Below are positions 18,511 through 27,673 of a stretch of DNA of 64,000 nt, piece by piece. The translations under genes and the position numbers were made by a program. The stretch is taken from NCBI GenBank assembly GCA_037481715.1, contig JBBFLD010000001.1:558001-622000 (forward strand), given 5' to 3'. How positions within the stretch are numbered: position 1 is the first letter of the stretch; each line of letters begins with the position of its first letter. Source of the DNA: Rosettibacter sp037481715 (GTDB lineage Bacteria > Bacteroidota > Ignavibacteria > Ignavibacteriales > Melioribacteraceae). The notes beneath the pieces were generated by a model. That model was not told the origin of the DNA, made no database searches, and saw nothing but the letters and a program-made list of their open reading frames with translations.

Positions 18511-18865
18511 TGGTGGAGGTGCGGGGAGTCGAACCCCGGTCCGAAGTTACCTTTCAATGAACGTCTACGCACATAGTCTGTCTTTTGAATTTCGCCCTGT
18601 TAACATCGACAGACAGATTTTAACAGGACTATTCCGTTAGAATTTCGCCTTGTCTACACGGACACTCGACTCGGCTATCGTATCATTGACGACGCTCTGT
18701 TAAATCCCGATACGAAAGGATTTAAAGAGCGGCTGCTGTTTTTATTAAGCAGCTAATGCGTAGTTATATTCGCCATTTATTTTTTTACCGTCGTTTAACG
18801 TGTCTACGGTGAACACGGTGCGCAGTTCAAAGAACCAGTAACCCCGTCGAAACCACGTCACCCCC
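18511..18865 (-). ncRNA. ssrA: Transfer-messenger RNA
   Basis: One-piece tmRNA of about 355 bases. The 5' end GGGGGTG pairs with CACCTCC before the encoded ACCA 3' end (acceptor stem 18859-18865 against 18515-18521, one G-U pair). The D-like start GGGGGTGACGTGGTTTCGAC and the T-arm CGGGGTTCGACTCCCCG are diagnostic. The tag frame reads (D)GKKINGEYNYALAA followed by TAA at 18745-18747; the resume codon is GGT (18787-18789) or the GAC before it. It rescues stalled ribosomes with SmpB and marks proteins for proteolysis. It lies 27 bases after the adenosyltransferase gene, so it either shares that transcript or has a promoter inside it. Confidence 0.97.
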
Positions 18866-18892
18866 AAACTTTTAACAGGGGCTGTCATTATT

Positions 18893-19432
18893 TCAAGGAT
18901 TCCATTTTATATCTTCAATTCCACTGATATAATTTTCATATCTTGCAAGAACAAATAATAAGTCTGAAAGCCGATTCAAATATACTTCAATTTCTGGATT
19001 AATTTCTACTTCTTTAATTAATGAAACTATCTCTCTTTCTGCTCTTCTGCAAACTGTTCTTGCTAAATGCAAGTAAGCCGATGCTTTCGAACCGCCAGGT
19101 AAAATAAAATTTTTTAACTCAGGCAGTTTCTCATCATACTTGTCAATTAACGCTTCTATTCTTTTTGTAAAATTATTATCAACCCTTACAATTTTAACAG
19201 ATTTATTATTTGGTGTTGCTAAATCTGCTCCAATTGTAAAAAGTTCGGACTGTATACTTCTTAATTCTTCTTTAAGTTCCTCAGATTTTAATTCTGTTAC
19301 AACTATGCCAAGTATAGCATTTAATTCGTCAACTGTTCCATATGCTTGTATGCGTTGATTATCCTTCCAAACTCTCTCGCCACCAAGCAGTGATGTTTTC
19401 CCTTCGTCTCCCTGTTTTGTATAAATTTTCAT
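18893..19432 (-). CDS. Corrinoid (cob(I)alamin) adenosyltransferase, PduO type
   Basis: The protein has 179 residues. It transfers adenosyl from ATP to cob(I)alamin to make coenzyme B12. The N-terminal ATP-binding motif is MKIYTKQGDEGKTSLLGGERV, and the C-terminal signature is LARTVCRRAEREIVSL, ending with a conserved NRLSDLLFVLARY helix. The ATG at 19430-19432 overlaps the ygfZ stop as ATGA with GAAAG upstream; an earlier start inside ygfZ would add residues foreign to the family. It is coupled to the YgfZ gene, and the tmRNA follows. No other cobalamin genes are visible. Confidence 0.94.
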   Translation of the reverse strand: MKIYTKQGDEGKTSLLGGERVWKDNQRIQAYGTVDELNAILGIVVTELKSEELKEELRSIQSELFTIGADLATPNNKSVKIVRVDNNFTKRIEALIDKYDEKLPELKNFILPGGSKASAYLHLARTVCRRAEREIVSLIKEVEINPEIEVYLNRLSDLLFVLARYENYISGIEDIKWNP

Positions 19433-20529
19433 CTTTCGAACGGCAGTGTTACAATTCTTAGATTTAATTTTTTCTTGTTCATCAGACATTCAAAATTTTC
19501 TTTATCTAAAATTTTTTTTCGAATTACAGCCAGTCCAATTTTTTTATTGAGCAATTCAGAATTTACAACACTTGTAATGATTCCAACATTTTCTCCTTCT
19601 AAATCAGTTACTTCACCAGTTAAAACATTATCTCCATTTTCAAAAATTACACCGCATAATTTTCTTTGAACTTTATCATAAGTATCAAGTCTTGCAACAA
19701 CCTCCTGACCTATATAACAACCTTTTTTAAAGCTTACTTCATTTAATAAATTTATTTCGTGTGGATTAAAATTAAGATTTATTTCTGATGTATCTGGAAT
19801 TCCCATTTCAACTCGGAAAACTTGATATGCATCTTCTCCAACAAAATTCAGGTCAAATATGCTTTTGTTTTCCAAAATATAGTCGATAAAATTTCCAAGT
19901 AGATTTTTTTCTAAAAGAATTTTATAAATGTTCAATCCATTTTCTTTATGCAAAAACAAATCGTATTTCAAATTATCATTTGATATTGACAAAACTTTAT
20001 TTTCATTTAATGAATTATAAAGATTGTTCATCTCATTTGACTGCTCATTTAATATCATTGTTAAAAATGATTCTGTTTGAGGACCAATAATTTCAACTAA
20101 AATATATGATGAAGTAATATCAGTAGTTTCAATTTCTTCTGTTATAATATATTTATTAATCCAGTTAAATAATTTTTTCGAATTATCCTGCAGACCTATC
20201 AAGACAAAATAATCATTCAAATTCAACAAAGCTGCTCTGTCAATAAATCTTCCTTTTTCATTTAAGAAAAGAGTATTGATTTTCTCAAATGCTTTGAGAT
20301 TTCGCAAATCATTAGTAGAAATTCTGTGAAGAAAGTCGATTGTGTCATTCCCTTTCAACTTAATTATCACAGGATTATAAAACCTTATCCCAACACCATA
20401 TCTTAATGAATTGTATTCTTCCTTAAAATTATTTATCACTTTGATTAAAGAATCTTCACAGACACAATTTTTGAATTTATTTTTTAATATTTCATTTACA
20501 TTCAATACTGAAAATTCCTCCTGATACAT
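19429..20529 (-). CDS. ygfZ: YgfZ/GcvT-family folate-binding protein
   Basis: The protein has 366 residues. It belongs to the tetrahydrofolate-binding YgfZ/IBA57 group, which assists repair or maturation of some iron-sulfur proteins. The family signature KGCYIGQEVVARLDTYDKV is intact with its Cys. The N-terminal segment GNDTIDFLHRISTNDLRNL matches the aminomethyltransferase-like fold. The start at ATG 20527-20529 has GAGAGG four bases upstream, so it is preferred over ATG 20539-20541, which contains that ribosome site. The stop overlaps the next gene by four bases. Confidence 0.9.
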   Translation of the reverse strand: MYQEEFSVLNVNEILKNKFKNCVCEDSLIKVINNFKEEYNSLRYGVGIRFYNPVIIKLKGNDTIDFLHRISTNDLRNLKAFEKINTLFLNEKGRFIDRAALLNLNDYFVLIGLQDNSKKLFNWINKYIITEEIETTDITSSYILVEIIGPQTESFLTMILNEQSNEMNNLYNSLNENKVLSISNDNLKYDLFLHKENGLNIYKILLEKNLLGNFIDYILENKSIFDLNFVGEDAYQVFRVEMGIPDTSEINLNFNPHEINLLNEVSFKKGCYIGQEVVARLDTYDKVQRKLCGVIFENGDNVLTGEVTDLEGENVGIITSVVNSELLNKKIGLAVIRKKILDKENFECLMNKKKLNLRIVTLPFER

Positions 20530-20604
20530 AAATCCTCTCATAATTATTTTTTATGATTCTAAAAAGTAAGTAATTAAAGATTGTGAACAATTGAGTTAAC
20601 TAAA

Positions 20605-21432
20605 TTAATACTTTCTAAACCAGCGGGGATTTTTATCTGTAATGTACAATTGTCTTTTTTCACTCCAATAAAATGGGATTGAATCCCGCACTCTGATACG
20701 CATTGAATCTTCTATAAATCTGTATTCATAATAATCGGGATATTTATCGTTATTAATATTTGCTAAAGTTCTTTTATGTACAATGCCTGTATAAGTTTCG
20801 AGCAAGTGCGGTGGTTTGCGCCATCCATCAACCATGAAAAAATTATATCTTCTGTTACCTGAAATAATTCCATCTTCATAATAGAGTTCAACATATTTAA
20901 TATTTTTGGGTGCCCATGTTTTTATTGACATTCTGCTGAATCCACCATGAATTGGGACCTCGGCTTCCCAGATTTTTTCGAATTTATTTTCTTTGCACTC
21001 GAACAAAGTTAAATAGAAAAAAGCTGTTCCTAACTTTGTGCTGTCGAGTGTAACAAAACTTGATTCATATCCTTGAACATTTTTTTTCTCTATAAATCTT
21101 TCGGTTTCTTTTGAACGAGCGATTAATGCAAGGATAAAATTCCCACCGTCATTAAAATAAATTACTGCATTTTTAGGAACACCATAAATTGTAGAAGGTT
21201 CATTTTCCATCAAATAAGTTCCAGGTGGATAATTTTCCAGTATATATTCTTTTAATGCAATTGTATCGCATGGGAATCTATTCTTAGCTTGTTCTTTTGC
21301 TACCTCAATATTGTATTCTCTAATTTCTTTTTCTTTTCCGGTTGAAGTTGCAGCATCGCCTGTTTCCTTTTTACCCGAAGTACAGGCAATAAGTAAAAGA
21401 GGAAATAAAATAATTAAAATATATTTCTTCAT
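20605..21432 (-). CDS. Lipoprotein of unknown function
   Basis: The protein has 275 residues with a short lipoprotein signal and LLIAC lipobox (lipidated Cys17). A low-complexity linker (SGKKETGDAATSTGKEK) follows. The body has a globular, mostly beta composition with many aromatic residues, and ends YITDKNPRWFRKY. I do not recognise a family. AAGAGG supports the start. It lies between the M20 peptidase and ygfZ on the same strand, and probably sits at the outer membrane facing the periplasm. Confidence 0.75.
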   Translation of the reverse strand: MKKYILIILFPLLLIACTSGKKETGDAATSTGKEKEIREYNIEVAKEQAKNRFPCDTIALKEYILENYPPGTYLMENEPSTIYGVPKNAVIYFNDGGNFILALIARSKETERFIEKKNVQGYESSFVTLDSTKLGTAFFYLTLFECKENKFEKIWEAEVPIHGGFSRMSIKTWAPKNIKYVELYYEDGIISGNRRYNFFMVDGWRKPPHLLETYTGIVHKRTLANINNDKYPDYYEYRFIEDSMRIRVRDSIPFYWSEKRQLYITDKNPRWFRKY

Positions 21433-21451
21433 TTATTCCTCTTAAAAAATT

Positions 21452-22819
21452 TTATGTTTTGGAAAATTCATCAATAAAATAAGCTGAGCTTAGAATTCCT
21501 TTTTCAAAATTTTCTATATGAAAATGTTCATTTGGTGAATGAATATTATCTGTATCCAGACCTAATCCCATTAAAACTGCAGGAGCTTTTAATTGATTCA
21601 TAAAATCAACAACAATTGGGATTGAACCACCTTCGCGAGTAAATACAGTTTTTCTTCCAAAAGCTTTTGAAAGTGCTATTGATGCAGCTTTAACTGCACT
21701 GCTGTTTAATGATGTTACAACTGGATAACCATAGTGAATCATTTTTACATCTACCTTTACACTCTTTGGTGCAAGACTTTTTACATAATTTGTAAATTCC
21801 TTAAATATTTTTTGAGGATTTTGATTGGGTACCAATCTCATACTAATTTTTGCAGAAGCTTTTGAAGGCAATACAGTTTTAGCACCTTTTTCAATAAATC
21901 CACCAACAATCCCATTGCAATCTAATGTTGGTCGAACCCAAAGTCTTTCCAGTGTAGAAAAACCTTTTTCACCTTGAAGTTCTTTAACACCAAGTTCTTG
22001 TGCAAATTTTTTATCAGAAAATTTAAGTCGCTTGAAATTTTCTTTTTCTTCTGGAGTTAATTTCAAAACATCTTTATAAAAATTTGGTATTGTAATTTTC
22101 CCATTCTTATCATGAAGTTTAGAAATTATTTTTGCAAGTTCATTAATTGGATTTGCAACTGCACCTCCAAAACTTCCTGAATGTAAATCTGCTTTTGGAC
22201 CAATAACTTCAACTTCGGTATATAAAAGTCCGCGTAATCCATAAGTAATAGTTGGTACACCTTTATCATACATGCTTGTATCAGAAATTAAAATTGCATC
22301 ACATTTTAATAAATCTTTATTCTGTTTAATAAAAGAATACAAACTCCCGCTTCCAATTTCTTCTTCCCCTTCGATTACAAATTTAATATTCAGGGGAAGT
22401 GAGCCATAAGTTTTAATAAATGCTTCCACACTTTTGATATGAACGAAATGTTGGCCCTTATTATCATTTGCACCTCGAGCCCAAATTTTTCCATCACTAA
22501 TTACAGGTTCAAAAGGAGGATTATTCCACAAATCAATCGGGTCAACAGGCTGAACATCATAATGACCATAAATTAGTAAAGTTGGTTTATTAGGAGCTCC
22601 AAGCCATTCACCATATACAATTGGATGTTTTTCTGTCTGAAAAATTTCCACTCTCGACATTCCTGCTTCTTTTAATTTATTTGCTGCAAATTCTGCACAT
22701 TTGTTAATATCTTCTTTATGAGATTCAAGTGTGCTTATGCTTGGAATTTTTAAGTATTCGATTAATTCATTTAGATAATTATGGAGATTGGAATTTATGT
22801 AATTTAGAACTGCATCCAT
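21452..22819 (-). CDS. M20-family metallopeptidase (dipeptidase)
   Basis: The protein has 455 residues. The M20 zinc ligands and catalytic residues are visible: LIYGHYDVQPVDP (His and catalytic Asp), WARGANDNKGQ (bridging Asp), VIEGEEEIGSGSL (catalytic Glu), and HSGSFGG in the lid domain. The C-terminal NIHSPNEHFHIENFEKG supplies the last His. The closest group is the Dug1/CNDP-like dipeptidase branch; the exact peptide substrate is unknown. The ATG at 22817-22819 has GGGGG upstream; in-frame codons further upstream add a poor extension. No signal peptide, so it is cytoplasmic. Confidence 0.92.
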   Translation of the reverse strand: MDAVLNYINSNLHNYLNELIEYLKIPSISTLESHKEDINKCAEFAANKLKEAGMSRVEIFQTEKHPIVYGEWLGAPNKPTLLIYGHYDVQPVDPIDLWNNPPFEPVISDGKIWARGANDNKGQHFVHIKSVEAFIKTYGSLPLNIKFVIEGEEEIGSGSLYSFIKQNKDLLKCDAILISDTSMYDKGVPTITYGLRGLLYTEVEVIGPKADLHSGSFGGAVANPINELAKIISKLHDKNGKITIPNFYKDVLKLTPEEKENFKRLKFSDKKFAQELGVKELQGEKGFSTLERLWVRPTLDCNGIVGGFIEKGAKTVLPSKASAKISMRLVPNQNPQKIFKEFTNYVKSLAPKSVKVDVKMIHYGYPVVTSLNSSAVKAASIALSKAFGRKTVFTREGGSIPIVVDFMNQLKAPAVLMGLGLDTDNIHSPNEHFHIENFEKGILSSAYFIDEFSKT

Positions 22820-22868
22820 AAAACCCCCTAAAATTTTATAAAAACTAATTGAGTAATTTCTATATTCA

Positions 22869-22897
22869 AATTTACATTGCATTTAATCGGTATTCAA
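22869..22897 (-). promoter_or_regulatory. Candidate promoter for the M20 peptidase gene
   Basis: Minus-strand TTGAAT (22892-22897), 17-base spacer, TAAATT (22869-22874), about 50 bases before the start codon. It overlaps the candidate lptF promoter on the other strand. Confidence 0.45.
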
Positions 22898-22905
22898 GTT
22901 AATGT
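22877..22905 (+). promoter_or_regulatory. Candidate promoter for the lptF-lptG pair
   Basis: Plus-strand TTGCAT (22877-22882), 17-base spacer, TAATGT (22900-22905), about 70 bases before the first permease gene. The overlapping divergent arrangement means the two promoters could compete. Confidence 0.4.
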
Positions 22906-22972
22906 GTAATCAAATTTCAATTTGCTCAATAAAGTTGGTAAATTTAGGGAAGTAATTTTACAGCTCACTCAA

Positions 22973-24343
22973 ATGATATTAATAAAATATATACTCAAAA
23001 ATCATATTGCTCCGTTTTTCTTTTCTGTTTTTGTATTGATAGCAATTTTTCTTTTGCAATTCCTTATGAAATTTGCAGATAGATTGGTTGGGAAAGGATT
23101 AAGCTTTTGGGTTATTCTAAAATTAATTACATACAATTTAGCATGGATGGTTGTGCTTGTAATTCCGATGTCGGTTCTTGTTGCGGTTTTAATGGCTTTC
23201 GGGAATATGTCGCAGAACAACGAGATTGCAATTTTAAAAGCAACTGGAATAAGTTTATATAAAATGATGATACCACCCTTTGCAGCAAGTATCATTCTCG
23301 CATTAATGCTTGTTTATTTTAACAATCACATTTATCCGGATGCAAATCATGCTGCAAGATTGTTGATGGAAGATATCTCAAGACAAAAACCTACACTTTC
23401 ACTTGTGCCTGGTGTTTTTTCTCAGGATGTTCCAAACTATTCAATACTTGCTCGCAAAGTTGATGCTCATACAAATGAATTAGAAGATTTAACAATTTAT
23501 GATTATTCAGAATCGCCAAAAATAAATATTGTAACTGCATCTAAAGGGAAAATTTATTTATCGAAGAATCAAAAAAAATTAATCATGGATTTGACAAACG
23601 GTGAAATTCATGAAACAGATAATACTAATTCAATTGAATACAGAAGATTAAGATTTCAGCGTCATAAAATTGCAATGCCTGCAGAGCAATTTACATTTGA
23701 GCAGTCTGCGCCTGGTGGACCTCGTGGCGATAGAGAATTAGGTGCACCTGCAATGCTGAAAATTGTTGACAGCTTAAATGTATATCTTACTCAATATGAA
23801 AACGAATTGAACAAAAAAATATCTGAATTAATCAAAAAAAATCCTTCAAATAATAAAAATATTGTTCAACCAGATTCATATTCAAAATTTATATTCATTC
23901 GTGCACAGCAAAGAATTAAAGCTGATGAAAGTTCCATATTAAATACTTTATACAGAATTGATTATTATAAAAAAGAAATTAATCGTTACTGGGTAGAGAT
24001 ACACAAAAAATATTCATTACCATTTGCATGTTTGATTTTTGTTTTGATTGGAGCTCCACTTGGAACTATGACAAGAAAAGGCGGATTTGGTATGGCTGCT
24101 GGAATAAGTTTAGTTTTCTTTTTAATCTACTGGGCATTCTTAATTGGTGGAGAAAAATTAGCCGACCGCGGTCTTCTATCTCCTTTCTGGGGAATGTGGA
24201 GTGCAAATATTCTTTTAGGAATTTTAGGAATTATTTTAACAATAAAAAGTGCAAGAGAAAAAATTACTTTGGACTTTAGTTTCATAAGAAAATATATTCC
24301 TCAATCGTGGCTTAAACCTGAAGAAGAATATGAAAATAATTGA
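22973..24343 (+). CDS. lptF: LPS export permease, LptF/LptG family (first copy)
   Basis: The protein has 456 residues in the YjgP/YjgQ family. Three transmembrane helices occupy about residues 10-110 (FFFSVFVLIAIFLLQFLMKF; WMVVLVIPMSVLVAVLMAF; ASIILALMLVYFNNHIYPD). A periplasmic beta-jellyroll region (about 120-350) and three C-terminal helices (about 365-440, with GAPLGTMTRKGGFG) follow. With LptB2 it pulls lipopolysaccharide from the inner membrane. The ATG at 22973 is preferred; the in-frame TTG at 22922 gives a charged extension. The next gene is a paralogue that overlaps by 14 bases. Which copy is F and which is G is not certain. It implies an LPS-bearing outer membrane. Confidence 0.9.
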   Translation: MILIKYILKNHIAPFFFSVFVLIAIFLLQFLMKFADRLVGKGLSFWVILKLITYNLAWMVVLVIPMSVLVAVLMAFGNMSQNNEIAILKATGISLYKMMIPPFAASIILALMLVYFNNHIYPDANHAARLLMEDISRQKPTLSLVPGVFSQDVPNYSILARKVDAHTNELEDLTIYDYSESPKINIVTASKGKIYLSKNQKKLIMDLTNGEIHETDNTNSIEYRRLRFQRHKIAMPAEQFTFEQSAPGGPRGDRELGAPAMLKIVDSLNVYLTQYENELNKKISELIKKNPSNNKNIVQPDSYSKFIFIRAQQRIKADESSILNTLYRIDYYKKEINRYWVEIHKKYSLPFACLIFVLIGAPLGTMTRKGGFGMAAGISLVFFLIYWAFLIGGEKLADRGLLSPFWGMWSANILLGILGIILTIKSAREKITLDFSFIRKYIPQSWLKPEEEYENN

Positions 24344-25412
24344 CCGTTATCTTGTCAAACAATTTTTACAATCAATATTTTTTGGCTTGATTGCTTTTAC
24401 ATTACTCTTTGTTGTTATCGATATGATGGAAAAGCTTGGAGATTTTATTGACCAAAATGTTGATACAAATATTATTGTTCAATACTACATTGTATTCACT
24501 CCTGAAATCATCAGATTAATGACACCTGTTGCAGTATTGCTTGCAAGTCTTTTTACTGCAGGCAAATTATCTAATCAAAATGAATTAACTGCTATCAAAG
24601 CTGGTGGAATAAGTTTTTATCGATTTGTGGTTCCATTTTTTATTACTGCTTTTATTATCAGTCTTTTTTCTGTTTACTTTGGCGGATATATTGTTCCGAT
24701 GGCAAATAAGCACAAAGTTTTCATTGAACAAACTTACTTAAAAAAAGGTATTGTTTATTTTGGAAGCAATATTTATTTCCAAGATACCAAAACAAGAATT
24801 GTTACAATCAATATTTATGATTTAGCAAACGACCAAGCAAATCAAGTAAGTATTCAGGAATTTGATTCTAATGACAAAACAAAATTAATCGAAAGAACTG
24901 ATGCTTTCAGAATGAAATATGACACTTCAAAGGCATGTTGGATTCTTTATAATGGAATTAAAAGAACATTCAGCGATACGAGTGAAACAGTAGAAAAATT
25001 TGTTATGAAAGAGTTTCATGGCTTAAACTTCAAACCGGAAGACGTAATTAAAAAACAAAGGAAGCCGGAAGAACTCTCTCTGCCCGAATTATCTGAATTA
25101 GCTTATGAACAAAAACGAACAGGAAACGACCCAACACAAATTCAAATTGAATATCAATCAAGAATTGCTTATGCATTTTCAAGTGTGATTGTAGTTTTAT
25201 TTGGTTTGCCAATTTCGGCAGGAAGAAGAAAAGGAGGACTTGCACTTCACTTTGGAATTAATCTTTTAATAACATTTATTTATTTGGTATTTATGAAAGT
25301 GAGTCAAGCATTTGGCAAAAATGGAATATTAGACCCATTCATAACAGCATGGTTTTCTAATTTTATATTTCTGATAGCAGCAATTTTTAATCTTAACAGA
25401 GCAATGAAATAA
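24330..25412 (+). CDS. lptG: LPS export permease, LptF/LptG family (second copy)
   Basis: The protein has 360 residues with the same layout as the preceding gene: N-terminal helices (LQSIFFGLIAFTLLFVVIDMMEKLGDF; LMTPVAVLLASLFTAGKLSNQNE; FITAFIISLFSVYFGGYIVP), a periplasmic domain, and C-terminal helices beginning FSSVIVVLFGLPISAGRRKGG. It starts 14 bases before the upstream gene stops, so the two are translationally coupled and probably form the heterodimer. The normal length of about 360 contrasts with the longer first copy. Confidence 0.9.
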   Translation: MKIIDRYLVKQFLQSIFFGLIAFTLLFVVIDMMEKLGDFIDQNVDTNIIVQYYIVFTPEIIRLMTPVAVLLASLFTAGKLSNQNELTAIKAGGISFYRFVVPFFITAFIISLFSVYFGGYIVPMANKHKVFIEQTYLKKGIVYFGSNIYFQDTKTRIVTINIYDLANDQANQVSIQEFDSNDKTKLIERTDAFRMKYDTSKACWILYNGIKRTFSDTSETVEKFVMKEFHGLNFKPEDVIKKQRKPEELSLPELSELAYEQKRTGNDPTQIQIEYQSRIAYAFSSVIVVLFGLPISAGRRKGGLALHFGINLLITFIYLVFMKVSQAFGKNGILDPFITAWFSNFIFLIAAIFNLNRAMK

Positions 25413-25438
25413 ATTATAGATTGGATGAGATTAAAAAG

Positions 25439-27673
25439 TTATTTTGATTTCAACTCAAATACACCATCCCAATTATCATCAGGCGGATTAGTCAAATAAA
25501 ATTCACATCTGTTCATATAAACTTTTGAAGGATAATCTTTTAATTTTTCGTAAGAGCGTTTGAAATAATCAAATGCAGCATCAAAACTGCGATGTTTATA
25601 TAATTCTATCCCTTGAAAATAAAAATCCATGTTTTCTATTGCTTCTTCAGCTTTTTTATCTCCTTTCACACTTATTAATTCATAAACTGCTGTTGGTTTG
25701 GTTTTCCCTTTAACTCTTACAACATCAAGATAACGAACAAGAAATTTGTCTTTTACCAGTTCATATGTAGATTCACTAATCATTATGCTTGTTCCATATT
25801 CTTTATTTGCTCCTTCAAGTCTCGAAGCTAAATTTACATTATCACCAAGAACTGTGTAATCAAATCTTTTTTCTCCGCCAATATTTCCAACAATAACTTC
25901 ACCAGAATTAATTCCAATTCTTATGTGAATGGAAGATTCAGTTTTGTTTGTCCATATTTCTCTTAATTGAGCAAGTCTTGTTTGCATTTGTAATGCTGTT
26001 AGACAAGCTTTATAAGCATGGTCAGGCACTTCAATCGGTGCACCCCAGAAAGCCATAACAGCATCACCAAGATATTTATCGAGTGTTCCATCATTTGCAA
26101 TTATTATTTCACTCATCTCATTCAAGAATTGATTGATGAAACTGACGAGTTCTTCAGGCTGTTTTTTTTCTGCAAATGTTGTAAAGTTTGCAATATCACT
26201 AAATAATACAGTTAAATTTTTCTTCTCGCCTCCTAACTTTAATTTTTCTGGATTCGAGATTAATTCATTAACAACTGCATTGCTAACATAATGACTGAAC
26301 ATTCCTTTGATTAAAACATTCTGCTGCCTTTCTTTAAGAAAATGATAAGCAGTACTTGAAAAATATCCTGTCACAACTGCAAGCGATGGGCTTACAATTG
26401 CCATCACTAATTTTTTTTCAACAAAATAATAAACACTTAGTTGATATATTAAATAAATACTTAATCCCACAATAATAATGTTCAGAAGCTCAATCAGTAA
26501 ACCAATATGGAGTTTTACTTTTCTTAACAACGAAGTTAATAGAAATGAATAAAGAGTAAATATAAAAATCATCAAAAGTTCGCCAAGATTAGATTGCCTG
26601 TATAAAAAATCACCTTTTAAAATATTTTGAATAACATTTGCATGAAATTCAACACCATAAATTAAATTATCTCCTTTTTGCTTTCCTCTTGCAAAAGAAA
26701 TTGGAAGAATATCTCTATCTTCCGGCATTGTTGAACCAATTAAAACAATTTTATCTTTTAGTTTATTAGAATATAACCATCCGCCATCAGGATTATCCCA
26801 TGTATTTATATCTTCTCCAATTTCGATTTCATCAACAGTTTTAAATTCTTTATCATCAAGAACATCAATTAATTTAATACGAGGGAAAGTTCCGCTTGGT
26901 CCATAGAAATTTATCAAAATACTATTCTTATCGTATTGAGGAATTGATTTATCAAAAATTTCGAAGTAATTCTTTTTGCGTTTTGCAGTGAAAGATGCTG
27001 GCATTCCAAAATATTTATTCAATACTGCAAATCCAAAACTTGGTATTAATTTATTCGATACATTTGATTTAACATAAGGGACATATCTTCTGAAAACTCC
27101 ATCATTATCTGCAGGTACTTGCACAATTCCTATTGAACTATCTGCATTGTAGAAGTAATTGCCGTAATTTTCATTGAGATTTGTTATAAAGCTTTTATTT
27201 TCTTCAAATAATTTTTCCTGTTCTATATCAATCTTTCCTGCAAGAACAACTTTTTTTGAATTTCTAATTGCATCAATCATTAATGAATCATTTGATGGAG
27301 AAAATTGGTCGCTGCTTGTAAAATTTATATCAATGCCAATTGCTCTAACGCCTGCTTTTGTAAGATTATTAATTACTTTTGCAAAAATAAATCTGGGCCA
27401 GGGCCATCTATTATAAGGAGCAGGAATTTGTTCATATGCATCTTGAGTTATTTCTACAATTATTACATCGGAAGTATCGCTTATGTCGATTGGTCCTCTT
27501 TCCGAAAATCTTTTATCAATTAATTTTAGTTCTAATTCTTTTAGAGGAGAAATTGGGAGAAGATAATCTTGAGTTATAACAACAGTAAAAACAGCAGCAA
27601 AAATAATTATCGAAATTTGCTTAAATGCATCGCTGAAAATTTTTTTGCTGCTGTTCATAAAATTATAAAACAT
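25439..27673 (-). CDS. CHASE2-domain class III adenylate cyclase
   Basis: The protein has 744 residues. An N-terminal transmembrane helix (about 18-36) precedes an extracytoplasmic CHASE2 sensor (about 40-355, with RWPWPRFIFAKVI and VEFHANVIQNIL). Three membrane helices follow (about 365-440), then a class III cyclase domain (about 480-640). The two metal aspartates are Asp493 (VLFSDIANF) and Asp537 (GDAVMAFWG). Lys533 and Asp605 are the pair that favours ATP over GTP, and Asn614/Arg618 stabilise the transition state. So it should make cAMP in response to an envelope signal. It overlaps the barrel gene by 11 bases and is the last of a four-gene cassette. A TPR-like tail ends the protein. Confidence 0.93.
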   Translation of the reverse strand: MFYNFMNSSKKIFSDAFKQISIIIFAAVFTVVITQDYLLPISPLKELELKLIDKRFSERGPIDISDTSDVIIVEITQDAYEQIPAPYNRWPWPRFIFAKVINNLTKAGVRAIGIDINFTSSDQFSPSNDSLMIDAIRNSKKVVLAGKIDIEQEKLFEENKSFITNLNENYGNYFYNADSSIGIVQVPADNDGVFRRYVPYVKSNVSNKLIPSFGFAVLNKYFGMPASFTAKRKKNYFEIFDKSIPQYDKNSILINFYGPSGTFPRIKLIDVLDDKEFKTVDEIEIGEDINTWDNPDGGWLYSNKLKDKIVLIGSTMPEDRDILPISFARGKQKGDNLIYGVEFHANVIQNILKGDFLYRQSNLGELLMIFIFTLYSFLLTSLLRKVKLHIGLLIELLNIIIVGLSIYLIYQLSVYYFVEKKLVMAIVSPSLAVVTGYFSSTAYHFLKERQQNVLIKGMFSHYVSNAVVNELISNPEKLKLGGEKKNLTVLFSDIANFTTFAEKKQPEELVSFINQFLNEMSEIIIANDGTLDKYLGDAVMAFWGAPIEVPDHAYKACLTALQMQTRLAQLREIWTNKTESSIHIRIGINSGEVIVGNIGGEKRFDYTVLGDNVNLASRLEGANKEYGTSIMISESTYELVKDKFLVRYLDVVRVKGKTKPTAVYELISVKGDKKAEEAIENMDFYFQGIELYKHRSFDAAFDYFKRSYEKLKDYPSKVYMNRCEFYLTNPPDDNWDGVFELKSK

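Noticed and set aside
18342..18572. 76-codon minus-strand frame at the tmRNA 3' end
   Set aside because: Its first codons lie in the tmRNA acceptor and T-arm; not a protein gene.
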